64,000 nt of DNA from GCA-2683135 sp964507445. Lineage in GTDB: Bacteria > Planctomycetota > GCA-002687715. Positions 35,983-45,438 of the stretch are shown here, piece by piece; within the stretch, counting starts at the first letter, position 1; each line of letters begins with the position of its first letter. The notes under the pieces were generated by a model. It saw only the letters and a list, made by a program, of their open reading frames with translations, made no database searches and was not told where the DNA came from. Location: assembly GCA_964507445.1 (NCBI GenBank), contig CAZDQF010000001.1, positions 496,001 to 560,000 of the forward strand, given 5' to 3'. The position numbers were made by a program, and so were the translations under genes.

Positions 35983-36816
35983 TCAGCGGTCGCGCCAGGC
36001 GCCGTCTCCCACCCAGCGGTTCACGTCCTGCAACATCGCATCGAAGGACGGCGCCACGAAGAGGTCCGGCTGCATGTCCGTCGGGTCGTAGGGCATGACG
36101 GCGATCCGATCCAGATCCCACTCATGCAGTCGGGCATCCGTGACGCAGCTCTGGATCTCACCCACGGAGGACAGGAGCCCGGCGCCGTAGACCTTCACCT
36201 GATCCCCCTCGGCCGCCAACCCGAACTCCAAGGTGAACCAGTAGACCCGGATGAGCCGCTCGATCTCCTCGTCCGAAGCACTCATCGCCGCGGCGCCGAA
36301 CACCCGACTCAGGTCAGCGATCCCGGGATGGGCCAGGGACGCCCCGTGACCCACCAGCTCATGGACCACGTCCGGTTCCGGGGTGTACCAGGGACGGCTG
36401 TGGTGCCGGATGTACTGGGTGGAGAGGAAGACCCCGTCCGCCAGGGCTTCCAGGAAGTCGCGAGGCACCACCAGCCCGGCCACGGGCTCCATGTGAAACC
36501 CCGTGACGGCGTCCAATCGTCGGTTCACGGCGGCCAGCTGCGGAATGCGCTCAACCTCCAGGGGGAACGTCTCCCCCATGTGCACCACCTCGCGGCAAGC
36601 GTGGACACCGTGCAGGGGCCCGAGGCGCTCAGCGATGAGCTGCCAGATCCCGTGTTCGTCTTCCGTATACGGAGCGTCCGCGACCGGCTCACCGAACCGA
36701 TGCGCCAGGGCGATGCTGGCGATGGCGTCCCGGCGGGCACGGTAGGCCGCGTCGGAGAACCCGGGGTGGTCCGGGTGCAGGTCAACCAGATGGATACGGG
36801 AAGGGCCGCTCTTCAT
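35983..36816 (-). CDS. Phenylalanine 4-hydroxylase-like aromatic amino acid hydroxylase
   Basis: 277 residues. His152 and His157 in PDVVHELVGHG and Glu197 in WFTLEFG form the iron facial triad of tetrahydropterin-dependent hydroxylases. It converts phenylalanine to tyrosine with O2 and a reduced pterin. The window also has a pterin-flavoured cluster at 8452-11733, though no direct genetic link is visible. Aromatic-hydroxylase function is very likely; specificity for Phe is by family. Confidence 0.85.
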   Translation of the reverse strand: MKSGPSRIHLVDLHPDHPGFSDAAYRARRDAIASIALAHRFGEPVADAPYTEDEHGIWQLIAERLGPLHGVHACREVVHMGETFPLEVERIPQLAAVNRRLDAVTGFHMEPVAGLVVPRDFLEALADGVFLSTQYIRHHSRPWYTPEPDVVHELVGHGASLAHPGIADLSRVFGAAAMSASDEEIERLIRVYWFTLEFGLAAEGDQVKVYGAGLLSSVGEIQSCVTDARLHEWDLDRIAVMPYDPTDMQPDLFVAPSFDAMLQDVNRWVGDGAWRDR

Positions 36817-36914
36817 GATCTCGTACCGGAGGCGGCGCGCGAACGCGCGGCCGTTGGGCCGACGCCCCCTATGGAGTGTACGACGGATCGGGCGCCGCGA
36901 GCGGATCTCGGAGG

Positions 36915-36929
36915 GGATGACCGGTTAGA
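36915..36929 (+). repeat. 15-base motif shared with 51661-51675
   Basis: GGATGACCGGTTAGA occurs here and again 31 bases before the gene at 51707; here it is 47 bases before the gene at 36977. Both copies point toward their gene, so it may be an upstream regulatory or promoter element, or chance. Confidence 0.3.
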
Positions 36930-36976
36930 CCAAAGGTACTATTCTGTGCGTGTTCTCCCTCCACAGAGGATCCCCC

Positions 36977-37684
36977 ATGATGAAGACCTGTCTCTCGGTG
37001 CTGCTGCTGTCCCTCTCTCTCCCCCTGTTCGCCCAGGACGCACCCGACCGCAAGGCTCCTGCGAAGGACCCCCAGGCCAGGCGCGACGCCCTCGTGAAGG
37101 AGCTCGGAGACCTGCGGCACCAGGTCGAGGTGAACGCCATGAAGTTGGAGGTGGCCAAGCTCCAGGCGCAGATCCAATCCGCCTCCGCGGACGCCGCCCT
37201 CGCCAAGAACGGGCGAGAGAGCAAGGCCTCCCACGACGCCCTCGCACACTTCAACGACGTCGTCTCGCCCCGCCGCGTCACGGAGGCCCGGATCGGATTG
37301 GACGCCGCGAGCAACCGGGCGGAACAGGCCAAGGACGAGCACAACGAGCTCGTCGCCATGTACAAGCAAGAGGAGTTCGCCGAGATGACCAAGGAGCTGG
37401 TGCTCAAGCGCAGCCGCCACTCCCTGGACCTGGCGAATCGGCGCCTGGCGGTGGAAGCGGCCAAGCTCAAGGACCTCGAGTCCGTCATCCTGCCTCGTGA
37501 ACGAGACGCCCTGAAGGGCAAGGCCACGGACGCGGACGCGAGCCTCCACAGAGCCCGGCTGACCGCCCGCAAGACCAAGCTCGACAACGAGATCTCTCTC
37601 AAGGAGGCGAGCCACAAGCTCGCGTCCACCAGGCAGAGCGTCAAGGACACGGAGTCCAAGCTGGCCAAGCTGGTCGAGAAGTGA
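36977..37684 (+). CDS. Secreted coiled-coil protein
   Basis: 235 residues from ATG 36977 (AGAGGAT upstream). A signal peptide (LSVLLLSLSLPLFAQ) is followed by an almost entirely helical, charged protein rich in Ala, Lys, Leu and Glu with heptad-like spacing (DLRHQVEVNAMKLEVAKLQ; AEMTKELVLKRSRHSLDLA). It resembles TolC-related or OmpH-like periplasmic helical proteins, but none can be named. It shares one base with the next start (TGATG), so the two products are made together. Confidence 0.65.
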   Translation: MMKTCLSVLLLSLSLPLFAQDAPDRKAPAKDPQARRDALVKELGDLRHQVEVNAMKLEVAKLQAQIQSASADAALAKNGRESKASHDALAHFNDVVSPRRVTEARIGLDAASNRAEQAKDEHNELVAMYKQEEFAEMTKELVLKRSRHSLDLANRRLAVEAAKLKDLESVILPRERDALKGKATDADASLHRARLTARKTKLDNEISLKEASHKLASTRQSVKDTESKLAKLVEK

Positions 37685-38841
37685 TGCGCTCCCTGCTCCC
37701 GCTCCTCCTCGCCCCGATCCTGCTGAGCGCGCAGGAGACCGACCGCCCCGTGCCGCCGTCCAGGCAGCTCGACTTCCCCGAGAAGATGACAACGGACGCC
37801 GCGCGAGGGTCGCTGGATCGCGCCCTCGAGTGGCTCGTGACCACCCAGAAGTCAGACGGCAGCTGGGCGTCCGGGGTCATCACCGGGCTGCTGGACTCGG
37901 GCTACTCGGTGGCGTCGTTCTACGACTGGAAGCTCGGCGCCAACGCCCTCGCCATGATGACCCTCCGGCGCGCGGACGAGACCCCGCCGCGCAAGACCGC
38001 GCTGGATCGGGCCATCCGCTGGTTCACCACCACCAGGCTCCCCAAGCGCGGCAGCGACTGGGACAACGACACCATGTGGGCGGTGCTCTACGGCGTGGTC
38101 GCCCTGGTGGAGCTGGCGGAAGATCCCCGCTACCAGGATGACCCCTGGCAGCGCCCCATACAGGACCGACTGGATTCGCTGATGCGGGTGCTCGTCCGCA
38201 ACCAGATCCCGTCCGGCGGCTGGGCGTATTACGACGACCCCCCGTACACCCAGCGGCCCAAGTGGGGCACCAGCTTCTGCACCGCCTTGATCCTCCCCAG
38301 CCTGCTGAGGGCCCACGAACGAGGGTGGCTGAAGAGCCGCAGGGTCATCCGACGGGCCATCAAGTACGTCCAGCGCTGCCGGCTCCCCAACGGCGCCTAC
38401 GAGTACGACCTCAACCCGATCCCCCGAGCCCCCGCCGGCGACCACATCAACGACGTCAAGGGCAGCCTGGGCCGCATCCAGGTGTGCAACTGGGCCCTGC
38501 GCACGTGCGGCGACGCCCGGGTCACGGACGCCCGCATCGAGGTGGGCCTGCAGCGGTTCATGAAGGACCACCGCTTCCTGGACATCGCCCGCATGCGCCC
38601 CGTGCCTCACGAGGCGTACTACGCCAACGCCGGGTACTTCTACTTCTTCGGGCACTACTACGCGGCGGAGGTGATCGAGCTGCTGCCCGAGGAACGACGG
38701 GAGGCCTGGCACGCCCGGCTGCGACCGCACATCGTCAAGACCCAGCGGCGGGACGGCTCCTTCTGCGACTTCCTCGGACAGGACTACCTGGTGGTGGCGT
38801 GCACCGCCTACGCCGCCATGACGCTCCAGTCAGGCCTCTAG
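37684..38841 (+). CDS. Secreted alpha/alpha-barrel protein (prenyltransferase/squalene cyclase-like repeats)
   Basis: 385 residues from ATG 37684 (a GTG immediately before is possible). Signal peptide LLPLLLAPILLSAQ. Repeats such as TTQKSDGSWASG, RNQIPSGGWAYYDD, RCRLPNGAYEYD and TQRRDGSFCDF are the QW-like units of alpha-toroid proteins. True cyclase Asp-rich motifs are not obvious, so it may be a binding or structural protein. It is coupled to the coiled-coil gene. Its last 12 bases overlap the convergent PLP-dehydratase gene. Confidence 0.7.
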   Translation: MRSLLPLLLAPILLSAQETDRPVPPSRQLDFPEKMTTDAARGSLDRALEWLVTTQKSDGSWASGVITGLLDSGYSVASFYDWKLGANALAMMTLRRADETPPRKTALDRAIRWFTTTRLPKRGSDWDNDTMWAVLYGVVALVELAEDPRYQDDPWQRPIQDRLDSLMRVLVRNQIPSGGWAYYDDPPYTQRPKWGTSFCTALILPSLLRAHERGWLKSRRVIRRAIKYVQRCRLPNGAYEYDLNPIPRAPAGDHINDVKGSLGRIQVCNWALRTCGDARVTDARIEVGLQRFMKDHRFLDIARMRPVPHEAYYANAGYFYFFGHYYAAEVIELLPEERREAWHARLRPHIVKTQRRDGSFCDFLGQDYLVVACTAYAAMTLQSGL

Positions 38842-39798
38842 GATGCGCCCCAGCCGCGCGGCGTCGATGGACCCGCCGGTGATCAGGCAAACGCTGCGGC
38901 CGCGCTCCTCCACGGGCGTCGCCATGGCGGCCGCCAGGGCCAGAGCCCCGGAGCCCTCCGCGACCACGTGACAACGGAACGCCAGGTGGCGGATCGCCGC
39001 CTCCACGCCCTCCTCGGAGACCAGGGCGCACCGGTCCTTCAGGTGGCTGAGGAGAGGGAACATCTCGTCCGTGATGTACGGCACGGCGACGCCGTCGCAG
39101 ATGGTGTCGCACGCCGTCTCCACGGGCCGCCCGGCCGCCACCGCGTCGTGCAACGACGGACAACCCCGCGGCTCCACGGCCACGACGCGGACCTCGGGGC
39201 GTATCGCCTTGACGGCCGCTCCGACCCCGCCCATGAGGCCGCCGCCGCCCACGGGCACGAACACCGTGTCCACGTCCGGCAGATCTTCGAGGATCTCCAG
39301 CCCCATGGTGCCGTGGCCCACCAGGACATCCCGGTCCGTCCACGGATGCACGAACGCGTAGGGCTCCTGCTCCCAGCCATGCCCCTTCAGGTACGCGAAG
39401 AGCTCCTCTGCGGGCACCAGCACGGGGGTCCCGCCATAGGCCTGCATGGCCTCGATCTTGGTCTGGGGCGCAGAGTCGGGCATGAGGCTGCGAGCGGCGA
39501 CGCCGAACCGACGGCCGCTCCACGCCAACGCCTTGGCGGTGTTGCCGGCCGACACCGTGCTGATACCCCGGGCTCGTTCCTCAGGGTCCATGCGGGCGAC
39601 CCGGTAGTGGACTCCTCGCACCTTGAAGCACCCGGCGGGCTGATGGATCTCCGGCTTGATCCAGATGTCCTCCGCCCCGGGCACGGACACCAGCGGCGTG
39701 CGCACGATGATCTCCCGCAGCACCTGCGCCGCTTCCCGGAACTCGGCTTCACCAGGGATCTGCAACCGCGCTTCCGAATCGTCCATGAGGTCCACCAT
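38830..39798 (-). CDS. PLP-dependent serine/threonine dehydratase-like enzyme
   Basis: 322 residues from ATG 39798 (ATG 39786 is an alternative with a better upstream GGTGG). Lys59 in CFKVRG is the PLP lysine; SAGNTAKALAW binds the substrate carboxylate, and PVGGGGLMGGVG holds the phosphate. Type II fold, similar to threonine dehydratases and serine racemases. No regulatory ACT domain is present, so it is a catabolic-type enzyme. It overlaps the convergent gene by 12 bases. Confidence 0.8.
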   Translation of the reverse strand: MVDLMDDSEARLQIPGEAEFREAAQVLREIIVRTPLVSVPGAEDIWIKPEIHQPAGCFKVRGVHYRVARMDPEERARGISTVSAGNTAKALAWSGRRFGVAARSLMPDSAPQTKIEAMQAYGGTPVLVPAEELFAYLKGHGWEQEPYAFVHPWTDRDVLVGHGTMGLEILEDLPDVDTVFVPVGGGGLMGGVGAAVKAIRPEVRVVAVEPRGCPSLHDAVAAGRPVETACDTICDGVAVPYITDEMFPLLSHLKDRCALVSEEGVEAAIRHLAFRCHVVAEGSGALALAAAMATPVEERGRSVCLITGGSIDAARLGRILEA

Positions 39799-39887
39799 CC
39801 TACCGCCGACCCTGAACCCGGCGCAGAACCGACGGTAAGAAGTCAACGGCGGTTGACTCCCTCCATCAAGACGGCTAATCAAGAGGC

Positions 39888-41546
39888 ATGCCCGTGCCGT
39901 CCGACAGCGAAATCATCTCTCGATGGAAGAACGAAGAGGCCCCTCTCCTTCCCATCCTGCACGGGTTCCACGACCGCGACGGCTTCATCTCCGAGGACGC
40001 CATGCGCGCCATCTCGGAGGGGCTGCGCACGCCCTTGGCGGACCTGTACGGGACCGTCACCTTCTATCACCACTTCGCCCAACACCCTCCGGGTCAGGAG
40101 GCGAAGAGGATCTGCACCGGCCCGATCTGCAAGCTGAACGGCGCCGACGAGCTGCTCGACTCCCTGCGCTCGGAGGGAGCCACCCCCATGGCCTGCTCCG
40201 GTCGCTGCGACGATCCCATCCCCATGCTCGAGGGCCGGACCACCTGCGTCAGCCGCGACGGCTCCTTCGAACCCTGGACCTCTCCCGTGCCCGCCCCCAA
40301 CCCGGGGGCCGCGGAGGAGTGCGTCTTCGCCGGCATCCGCGAACCGGACCGGGCCACCATGGACGGCTACAGGAGGACCGGCGGCTACGTCGGCCTGGAG
40401 ACGGCGCGGGCCGCCGAACCAGCCGCCGTCAGGGCCATGGTCACGGAGAGCGGCCTCGCGGGACGGGGCGGAGCGGGCTTCCCCACGGGACGCAAGTGGG
40501 ACGCCGTGGCGACGGCGGAGGGCGGGCCGAAGACCATCGTCTGCAACGCGGACGAGGGTGAGCCGGGTTGCTTCAAGGACCGGGCGGTCATGGACCTGGA
40601 CCCCCACGCGGTGATCGAAGGCATGGCCATCGCCGCCCACGCCACGGGAGCGACCCGGGGCTTCATCTACCTGCGCTACGAGTATCCGGAGACCGAGTCC
40701 ATCCTCGAGCGGGCCCTCACGGAGGCGCGCGGGGCCGGGCTGCTGGGCGCGGACGTGGGCTTCGACCTCTGGGTGCGACGGGGCGGCGGCGCCTACATCT
40801 GCGGCGAAGAGACCTCCCTGCTCAACAGCCTCGAGGGCAAGCACCCCTTCCCCCGCAACCGTCCGCCGTTCCCCGTGACCCACGGCTACGAAGACCTGCC
40901 CACGGTGGTGAACAACGTGGAGACCCTGGCGTCGGTGCCGCCCATCGTCGCCCGCGGCCCCGAGTGGTACCGCTCCCTCGGCGTGGGAGAGCACGCGGGC
41001 ACCAAGCTCATCAGCCTGTCCGGAGACGTGCGCCGCCCCGGCAACTACGAGGTCCCCATCGGCCTCCCCCTCTCCACCCTGCTGCACGAGTGGGCGGGGG
41101 GGCCTCACGACGGCCGCAGCGTCCAGGCGGTCACCATGGCCGGTCTCTCCGGAGGGTTCCTCGCCAGGGACGCGCTGGAGGTGACCCTGGACGAGCCCAG
41201 CATCCGCGGCCACGGGTCGTTCCTCGGCGCCGGCGGCATCATGGTGCTGGACGACTCCCGGGACATGGTCGCCTTCGCCCACTCCGCCATGGACTTCTTC
41301 AAGCACGAGTCCTGCGGCAAGTGCTTCCCCTGCCGGATCGGCACCCAGCGGCTCACGGAGCGCCTCGCGGGGACGGCCGGTCCCGGGGACCTCGAGCAAT
41401 GGCTGGGCGAGGTCAACGACATCGGTGACACCATGAAGGCCACCAGCGCCTGCGGACTGGGGATGGCGGCGCCGCTCATCTCCGAGAGCCTGCACCGCTG
41501 GTTCCCCGAACAGGTGGAGCGCCACGTGAGGAGCATGCAGCCATGA
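39888..41546 (+). CDS. NAD-linked formate dehydrogenase FdsG-FdsB (NuoE-NuoF) fusion subunit
   Basis: 552 residues. Residues 1-130 are a NuoE-like domain with Cys76-x4-Cys81 and Cys103-x3-Cys107 for a [2Fe-2S] cluster. The rest is NuoF-like: GRGGAGFPTGRKW (NADH site), CNADEGEPGCFKDR (FMN/NADH) and a [4Fe-4S] site at Cys476, Cys479, Cys482 and Cys522. The subunit passes electrons between formate dehydrogenase and NAD. In most bacteria FdsG and FdsB are separate genes. It overlaps the catalytic-subunit gene (ATGA). Confidence 0.85.
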   Translation: MPVPSDSEIISRWKNEEAPLLPILHGFHDRDGFISEDAMRAISEGLRTPLADLYGTVTFYHHFAQHPPGQEAKRICTGPICKLNGADELLDSLRSEGATPMACSGRCDDPIPMLEGRTTCVSRDGSFEPWTSPVPAPNPGAAEECVFAGIREPDRATMDGYRRTGGYVGLETARAAEPAAVRAMVTESGLAGRGGAGFPTGRKWDAVATAEGGPKTIVCNADEGEPGCFKDRAVMDLDPHAVIEGMAIAAHATGATRGFIYLRYEYPETESILERALTEARGAGLLGADVGFDLWVRRGGGAYICGEETSLLNSLEGKHPFPRNRPPFPVTHGYEDLPTVVNNVETLASVPPIVARGPEWYRSLGVGEHAGTKLISLSGDVRRPGNYEVPIGLPLSTLLHEWAGGPHDGRSVQAVTMAGLSGGFLARDALEVTLDEPSIRGHGSFLGAGGIMVLDDSRDMVAFAHSAMDFFKHESCGKCFPCRIGTQRLTERLAGTAGPGDLEQWLGEVNDIGDTMKATSACGLGMAAPLISESLHRWFPEQVERHVRSMQP

Positions 41547-44260
41547 GCGATCCGCTCCCCGCTGAAGATCAGCACATCAACATCGACGGCGTGGACGTCC
41601 CGTTCTCGGACGGAGAGACCGTCTACGAGGTCTGTTCACGGCGCGGCGACGACGTGCCGACCCTCTGCTACGACCCCCGACTGGAGGCCTTCGGGGCCTG
41701 CCGGCTCTGCGTGGTGGAGCTGGACGGCGCCCGCAATCCGGTGGCCTCCTGCACCACCCGCGCCACCTCGGGCATGGCCATCCGCACCAGGAGCGACGCG
41801 GTGGAGAAGCACCGCAAGACCCTGCTGGAGATGGTGGTCTCGGAGAACCCACGCCTGGAGGCGGACGAGCTCTCGGGCCACGCCTCTCAGGAGCTGGTGA
41901 CCCTGGCCCGCCGCTACGGCGTGGAGGGCGGGCGCTTCGAGGGGGCCCACTCCGGCAAGAGCCGCGGGGACGACGACAACCCCTTCATCCTGCGGGACTA
42001 CGATCAGTGCATCTCCTGCTACCGCTGCGTCCGGGTCTGCGCGGAGCAGGAGGGGGACCACGCCATCAGCGTCATGAACCGTGGGTTCGACACGCGGATC
42101 ACCACCGAGTTCAACGGTCTGCTCAGCGACTCCGAGTGCACGTTCTGCGGCCAGTGCGTCCAGACCTGCCCCACCGGAGCCCTGGGAGACAAGAAGTCCC
42201 TGCTCCACACCGACACCCCCGGAGAGACCGTCAAGACCCGCTCCGTCTGCCCCTACTGCGGCGTCGGCTGCTCCGTGGACATCCTCAGCCGCGGCGACAC
42301 CCTCGTGGGCGTACGCCCTGCCATGGACGGCCCCGCCAACGAAGGCGCCCTCTGCATCAAGGGCCAGTTCGCCGCCGGGTTCGTGCAACACCGGGATCGG
42401 CTCAAGACTCCCCTGGTGCGCCGGGACGACGGAGAGCTGCACCCGGCGACCTGGGACGAGGCCCTGGACCGCGCCGCGGACGGGCTGCGCCAGGTGGTCG
42501 AGCGTCGGGGCCGCGAGGCGCTCTATGCGGTCGCCTCCGGACGCGCCCCTCACGAGGCCGCGTACACCATGCAGAAGATCATGCGGGCGGGGTGGGGGCT
42601 CAACCACATCGACAACTGCTCCCGTGCCTGACACGCCCCCACCGTCGCCGGTCTGGCGGCAACCATCGGGCGAGGCGCCATGTCCAACCCTCTGGCGGAC
42701 ATGGAGCGTCCGGACGTCATCTTCTGCATCGGCACCAACATGACCGAGTGTCACCCGGTAGCCGCCACCCGCATCAAGAAGGCGGTGAGCGCCGGCGCCT
42801 CCATGATCGTCGCCGACCCGCGGCGTATCGAGCTGGCGCGGCGTGCCGACGTCCACCTGCCCATCCGGGTCGGCTCTGACACGGCCCTGCTCCTGGCCAT
42901 GGCCCACGTGATCGCCAGAGAGGGGCTGGTCAACGAGGACTTCACCACCGAGCGCACCACCGGGCTCGATGAGTTCCTCGCGCACGTCAAGGGCTTCACT
43001 CCCGAGTGGGCCGCTGAGCTCTGCGAGGTGCCCCCCGCGGACATCGAACGCGCCGCCATCCTCTACGGCAAGGCGGAGCGCGGGGCCATCTACTACACCC
43101 TCGGCATCACCGAGCACATCTGCGGCGTCGACAACGTCAAGAGCCTCTGCAACCTGGCGCTCATGACCGGGCACATCGGCCGGGAAGGGACCGGCATCAA
43201 CCCCATGCGGGGGCAGAACAACATCCAGGGGACCGGTGACTGCGGAGCGTTGCCGAACAACTACCCGGGCTTCCAGCCCGTGGACGACCCGGCCAACCAG
43301 GAGAAGTTCGAGCGCCTCTGGGGCACCCGGGTGGATCTGGAGAAGGGCATGACCAAGGTCACGGCCCTGGAGCGATGCGGCGAGTCCATCTTCGGCATGA
43401 TCATCAACGGTGAGAACACGCTGCTCAGCGACCCGGACCGGGCCCACTGCGAGCACGCTCTCCGCAGCCTCGATCACCTCATCGTCATCGACATCTTTCT
43501 CACCGAGACCGCCAAGCTGGCGGACGTGGTCCTGCCCGCCACCGCATGGGGCGAGACCGACGGCGTCTGCACCAACACGGAACGTCGGGTGCAGCGGCTC
43601 CGCGCCGCGGTGCCTCCTCAGGGAGAGTCCCAGCCGGACTGGTGGATCGTCTCCCAGATCGCCCGACGCCTGGGCATCGAGGGCTTCGAGTACGAGTCCG
43701 CAGCGGAGGTCTTCAACGAGCTGTGCGAGCTCTCCCCCATCTACAACGGCCTGGACTGGGATCGCATCGACAAGGCCGAGTATCAATGGCCCGTGCCCGA
43801 CAAGGACCACCCCGGGACCCCGAGGCTCCATGAGACGGGCTTCGAGAACGGTCGCGGCATCTTCTCCTGCACCCAGTACCGTGACCCCGCGGAGACCATC
43901 AACGATCAATACCCCCTGTGGCTGACCACGGGTCGGCGTCTGCAGAGCTACCACACCCACACCCAGACCGGGCGGGCCGGCGGCATGGAGTACCTGCTGC
44001 CGGGAGAGTCCCTTGAGATGCACCCGGACGATGTGACGCGGCTGGGGCTCGAGGACGGCGCGCCTTGTCTCATGTCGAGTCCGCGTGGCAGTGTCGAGAT
44101 CAACGTCAAGGCCACCACCCAGTCTCCCCCGGGCACGGTGTTCACCAGCTTCAGCTTCAAGGACACCCCGGTCAACGCCCTCACCGGGTCAGGCTACGAT
44201 CCGACCACCCACACCGCAGAGCTGAAGGTCTGCCCCGTGCGGGTGGAGCCTCTCTCGTGA
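41543..44260 (+). CDS. Formate dehydrogenase catalytic subunit, selenoprotein (Sec at residue 363)
   Basis: 905 residues when the in-frame TGA at 42629-42631 is read as selenocysteine. N-terminal [2Fe-2S] ligands: Cys42, 53, 56, 70. Two ferredoxin-type [4Fe-4S] clusters: Cys156/159/162/166 and Cys199/202/205/209. Mo-bisPGD domain: Cys236/239/243/271. The TGA falls in NCSRA-U-HAPTVAGL, aligning with CARV-U-HGPSVAGL of E. coli FdhF, where U binds molybdenum or tungsten. Both sides are in one frame and the second half continues without a break. It oxidises formate to CO2 (or the reverse) and partners with the FdsGB fusion. A frameshift or nonsense mutation is unlikely. Confidence 0.9.
42629..42670 (+). 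promoter_or_regulatory. Selenocysteine UGA with SECIS-like hairpin
   Basis: After the TGA (42629-42631), GTCGCC (42644-42649) pairs with GGCGGC (42655-42660) over six pairs (one G-U), enclosing a GGUCU loop (42650-42654). The loop begins 18 bases after the TGA, the same distance and sequence as the E. coli fdhF element as I recall it. SelB would bind here. Confidence 0.75.
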
Positions 44261-45423
44261 TGGACCTGGAGCAGGTCCTGAAGGACCTGGTGGCGCTCCC
44301 CAGCGTCAACCCCATGAACGGGGAGACCGGACCGGAATACGGCGAGGGTCGGGTCACGGACTACCTGGAGGCCACGTTCCTCGACATGGGGCTGCCCTGC
44401 GAGCGTCAGACCGTGACGCCCGGCCGGGAGAACGTCTTCGCTCGCCTGGACGGCGACCCGGAGCGGGTGGTGATGCTGGAGGCCCACCAGGACACGGTCC
44501 CGGTCCAGGGCATGACCATCCCTCCCTTCGACCCCCAGGTGCGGGATGGGCGCCTCTACGGCCGCGGCGCCTGCGACGTGAAGGGGGGCATGGCCGCCAT
44601 GATCGGCGCGGTGGCGGCCCTCAAGGAGGCCCGCCCGGAGGGCATGCCCACGGTGCTCTTCGCCGGCTCCGTCAACGAGGAGCACGGCTTTGACGGCGCC
44701 GCCGCGTTCCCCCGCTTCTTCCATGAGAGCGGCTTCCTTCCGCGCCCTCCCGCCTTCGCCATCGTCGCCGAGCCCACCGACCTGGACACGGTGGTAGCCC
44801 ACAAGGGGCAGGTGCGCTGGCGCATCCACACCGAAGGCGTGGCCGTGCACAGCGCCCAGCCCGAGCGGGGCGTCAACGCCATCTACCGCATGGCGCGGGT
44901 CGTCACCTCCCTGGAGCGCTGGGCGCGACACGGCGCCCCCGCCCTGGGCATCCACCCGCTCTGCGGACACACATCCCTCAGCGTCGGCACCGTGACCGGA
45001 GGGGTCGGGGTCAACGTCGTCCCGGACCGCTGCACCATCGAGATCGACGTACGGGTCCTCCCCGGAGACGACCCCATGGCGGTCCGGGGCAGCGTCGAGG
45101 AGCACCTGCGGAGTGACCCCGAGGTCGACTTCGAGGTGGTGCACGACGATCCGTTCCTCGTCGGCCTCCCCCTCGCAGACGACGGCAACGGCCCGCTCGC
45201 AGATGCGCTCGTGGCGGCGGTCCGACAACAGGCCGGACGAGGCGAGGCGGTGGCGGTTCCGTTCGGCACGGACGCGGCCCAGTTCCAGGCGGAGGGGATC
45301 CCCTCCGTGGTCTTCGGGCCCGGGTCCATCGAGCAGGCCCACACCAGGGACGAGTGGATCGAGCTGGCGCAGCTGGCCGTCGCTCGAGACGCTATCTGCC
45401 GCGCCGTCGTCGCCCTCCCCTGA
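44260..45423 (+). CDS. M20 family metallopeptidase (ArgE/DapE-like)
   Basis: 387 residues from ATG 44260, sharing one base with the formate dehydrogenase stop (TGATG). Zinc-site motifs: LEAHQDTVP (His, Asp), GRGACDVKGG (Asp), VNEEHGF (Glu pair) and SIEQAHTRDEW (C-terminal His). Deacylates N-acyl amino acids or short peptides in the cytoplasm. Coupling to formate dehydrogenase is unusual; a formyl-amino-acid substrate that yields formate would explain it, but that is speculation. Confidence 0.8.
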   Translation: MDLEQVLKDLVALPSVNPMNGETGPEYGEGRVTDYLEATFLDMGLPCERQTVTPGRENVFARLDGDPERVVMLEAHQDTVPVQGMTIPPFDPQVRDGRLYGRGACDVKGGMAAMIGAVAALKEARPEGMPTVLFAGSVNEEHGFDGAAAFPRFFHESGFLPRPPAFAIVAEPTDLDTVVAHKGQVRWRIHTEGVAVHSAQPERGVNAIYRMARVVTSLERWARHGAPALGIHPLCGHTSLSVGTVTGGVGVNVVPDRCTIEIDVRVLPGDDPMAVRGSVEEHLRSDPEVDFEVVHDDPFLVGLPLADDGNGPLADALVAAVRQQAGRGEAVAVPFGTDAAQFQAEGIPSVVFGPGSIEQAHTRDEWIELAQLAVARDAICRAVVALP

Positions 45424-45438
45424 CCGACCCGACGCGCC

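Noticed and set aside
42629..42631. Nonsense mutation or sequencing error splitting the formate dehydrogenase gene
   Set aside because: The TGA is at the known Sec site, the frame continues cleanly and a SECIS-like hairpin follows, so selenocysteine is the better explanation.
41636..44023. A 795-codon minus-strand open frame through the formate dehydrogenase gene
   Set aside because: It is a shadow of the selenoprotein gene and reads as Gly/Val/Asp/His-rich nonsense without any family motif.
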